Part shown: positions 53,981 through 54,932 of the stretch, in pieces
Layout: each line of letters opens with the position of its first letter
Numbering within the stretch: position 1 is the stretch's first letter
Assembly (NCBI GenBank): GCA_014376805.1
Contig: JACMQU010000112.1
Location: forward strand, 1-54,932
Origin: Bacteroidia bacterium
Lineage (GTDB): Bacteria; Bacteroidota; Bacteroidia; UKL13-3
DNA length: 54,932 bases
Direction: 5' to 3'
The notes under the pieces: model-generated
What the model was told of the DNA's origin: nothing
What the model saw: the letters and a program-made list of their open reading frames with translations, nothing else
Databases searched by the model: none
Position numbers and translations under genes: made by a program

Positions 53981-54415
53981 ATGCTCAAAACTTCTATTAT
54001 TATAAAAGTCTTTTTAGTACTTATTTATTTGCTGGTGACGCTTCTCATCAAAACTGATAAGGATATGCAAATTTAAGACAGCCTTTTAGTTGGTAGTTTT
54101 CGCATGATTGACTCGCCAAAGGTTATTTTAAATCTGCTACCTGGAAATGTGTTTACCCGGGAAAACCAAATCTCCGAAAAATATTATGGTGACGGAAACC
54201 GGGAAGCCAAAAAAATGAATTAACAAGCTTAACACTTGACTTCGGGAATGGAGAAACCCTACTCCTAAATTATTTTTCACAAGATGGTTAATTGATTAGT
54301 GCAAACATAAGCAACTACAAAGTGAAGTTACGAAAGACCGCAAGTAGTAACTAAAAAAGATACAGCCGTTAAACTCATTAATAAATATTTTTCAAATGAT
54401 CAATGTGAAAAATAA
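53981..54415 (+). pseudogene. Decayed small membrane-anchored protein gene, several frameshifts
   Basis: ATG at 53981 starts MLKTSIIIKVFLVLIYLLVT, with a single membrane helix, then TDKDMQI and a TAA. The same frame continues DSLLVGSFRMIDSPKVILNL, then YYGDGNREAKK. A shifted frame carries TSLTLDFGNGETLLLNYFSQ DG, stop, then LISANISNYKVKLRK. A third gives VVTKKDTAVKLINKYFSNDQ and CEK, stop. The parts look like one protein of about 140 residues destroyed by stops and frameshifts. The family is not recognised. Confidence 0.55.
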
Positions 54416-54581
54416 AAAAACAGATTTAGACATAGACTTCATCGGAGAGCAAGGTTCACTTACAATTGAAGAAGAAAAAGCACTAAGTGATTTTTTTAAA
54501 CAACGTAAATTAAAAACCTACAAAATGAATTCCACTACAAAGAAAATCAAACCAAAAAGACGCGCAAAATCTATAGCATGA
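54396..54581 (+). CDS. Small acidic-helix/basic-tail protein, 61 residues
   Basis: An open frame of 61 residues that overlaps the decayed gene's end. The core DIDFIGEQGSLTIEEEKALS followed by DFFKQRKLK looks like a short recurring Bacteroidota motif, seen in small proteins of unknown role, some next to toxin-like genes. The tail (TTKKIKPKRRAKSIA) is strongly basic. A second small ORF follows at 54745. A GTG four codons in is an alternative start. Function is unknown; a DNA-binding or antitoxin-like role is speculation. Confidence 0.5.
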   Translation: MINVKNKKTDLDIDFIGEQGSLTIEEEKALSDFFKQRKLKTYKMNSTTKKIKPKRRAKSIA

Positions 54582-54732
54582 AACTGCTCACGGGAATAGC
54601 ACTCAGGCATAATAAAGCAAAATGATAAGTGGCAAAACAGCATGACGCAGTGTCCAAATTTATTAATAAAGCCTGGGAGGAATTGATAAGGTATTTGAGT
54701 ACGCATCATTTTCATTAAGTCGTAAAATATTA

Positions 54733-54740
54733 TAACTTTG
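54733..54740 (+). promoter_or_regulatory. Start-proximal TAnnTTTG box
   Basis: TAACTTTG is an exact TAnnTTTG box ending 4 bp before the GTG at 54745. A T-rich stretch (54709-54712) is 20 bp upstream. The transcript would begin at or next to the GTG. Confidence 0.45.
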
Positions 54741-54744
54741 TAAG

Positions 54745-54915
54745 GTGGCAACTTTAAAAGAATTAAACAAAAAAAAGAATACTAAAATAAGAATAGATAA
54801 GGCACTGAATAAATACAGTAATGTTGTTTTATTCCCGGATAAATTGGAGAAAGCAAACGAAATGCTACGGATTATTGGACTTCCGAAACCTGGAATTAAG
54901 AAGCGAAGCAAATAG
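54745..54915 (+). CDS. Small basic protein, 56 residues
   Basis: Starting GTG, it reads MATLKELNKKKNTKIRIDKA, then LNKYSNVVLFPDKLEKANEM, then LRIIGLPKPGIKKRSK, then TAG. The composition is protein-like: basic, amphipathic and without low complexity. A longer antisense frame (54663-54911) is present but looks like a shadow. It resembles no family I can name. The preceding promoter box and the closeness of the 61-residue ORF suggest a two-gene small-protein unit. The GTG start is the only plausible one. Confidence 0.45.
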   Translation: MATLKELNKKKNTKIRIDKALNKYSNVVLFPDKLEKANEMLRIIGLPKPGIKKRSK

Positions 54916-54932
54916 AATAAATTGCTTAGCCA

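Noticed and set aside
15382-54415. Changed genetic code or programmed readthrough as the cause of many in-frame stops
   Set aside because: TAA, TAG and TGA all appear as premature stops, together with frameshifts and truncations, while intact genes use them as normal stops. Decay explains this better.
54663-54911. Minus-strand ORF of 82 residues with a membrane helix
   Set aside because: It is antisense to the better-supported 56-residue plus-strand ORF, has no box before it, and its Phe/Leu-rich helix reflects the Lys/Asn-rich opposite strand.
1-54932. tRNA or rRNA genes
   Set aside because: I saw no cloverleaf with a conserved TPsiC arm or rRNA-like stretch. A covariance-model scan would be needed to be certain.

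Overview
This is a low-GC window from the chromosome of a Bacteroidota bacterium, probably of the Chitinophagales/Sphingobacteriia part of the phylum. The evidence is PorT of the type IX secretion system (T9SS), several secreted proteins with T9SS type A or type B C-terminal sorting domains, a DUF1800/DUF1501 pair, menaquinone-type MenG/UbiE, TonB-dependent receptors, and repeated promoter boxes of the Bacteroidota form TAnnTTTG. I saw no tRNA, rRNA or CRISPR array.

Layout. 1-1876: a group II intron on the minus strand, with its reverse transcriptase/maturase and domain V. It sits inside the C-terminal sorting domain of a large T9SS client gene that runs to 4815 and also carries a frameshift. 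4877-6055: a second T9SS client. 6312-13438: an XRE regulator, a START-like protein, an LptF/G permease, a GT4 glycosyltransferase, a DUF6913-like protein and a two-gene ABC exporter. 13439-17455: sparse and decayed, with a coiled-coil membrane protein, a broken AlkA-type DNA glycosylase, a pentapeptide-repeat protein and a small ORF with three in-frame stops. 17456-29901: mostly housekeeping (queE, tgt, lptG-like, porT, menG, engB, aroE), with a methyltransferase, a drug/metabolite transporter, a beta-barrel protein and a TonB receptor. 29988-39749: DUF1501/DUF1800, aldehyde dehydrogenase, a nonsense-mutated DUF4932 gene, DUF3467, a PlsC-like acyltransferase, a VOC protein and an SDR. 40094-46605: rnhB, then a gene graveyard (OMP barrel remnant, metallophosphoesterase remnant, IS110 remnant) interleaved with intact genes and a 20-copy heptamer array. 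46648-54932: ribBA, an ABC-F ATPase, csaA, an exonuclease/GIY-YIG fusion, dapA, another decayed gene and two very small ORFs.

How the genes connect. queE and tgt belong to queuosine synthesis and insertion. The two LptF/G permeases serve LPS export. PorT belongs to the T9SS, which would export the sorting-domain proteins encoded here (1877-4815, 4877-6055, 18105-19088, 29988-31562). The ABC ATPase and permease form one exporter, and DUF1800 and DUF1501 are a known pair.

The most notable features are the intron inserted exactly inside a T9SS sorting domain; at least eight separate decayed or interrupted genes, several visible only by joining frames; and a recurring promoter box so close to start codons that short-leader or leaderless transcripts are likely. 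I found no clear new multi-gene defence or metabolic system. The best candidates for something undescribed are the intron insertion, the heptamer array and the small ORFs at the right end.
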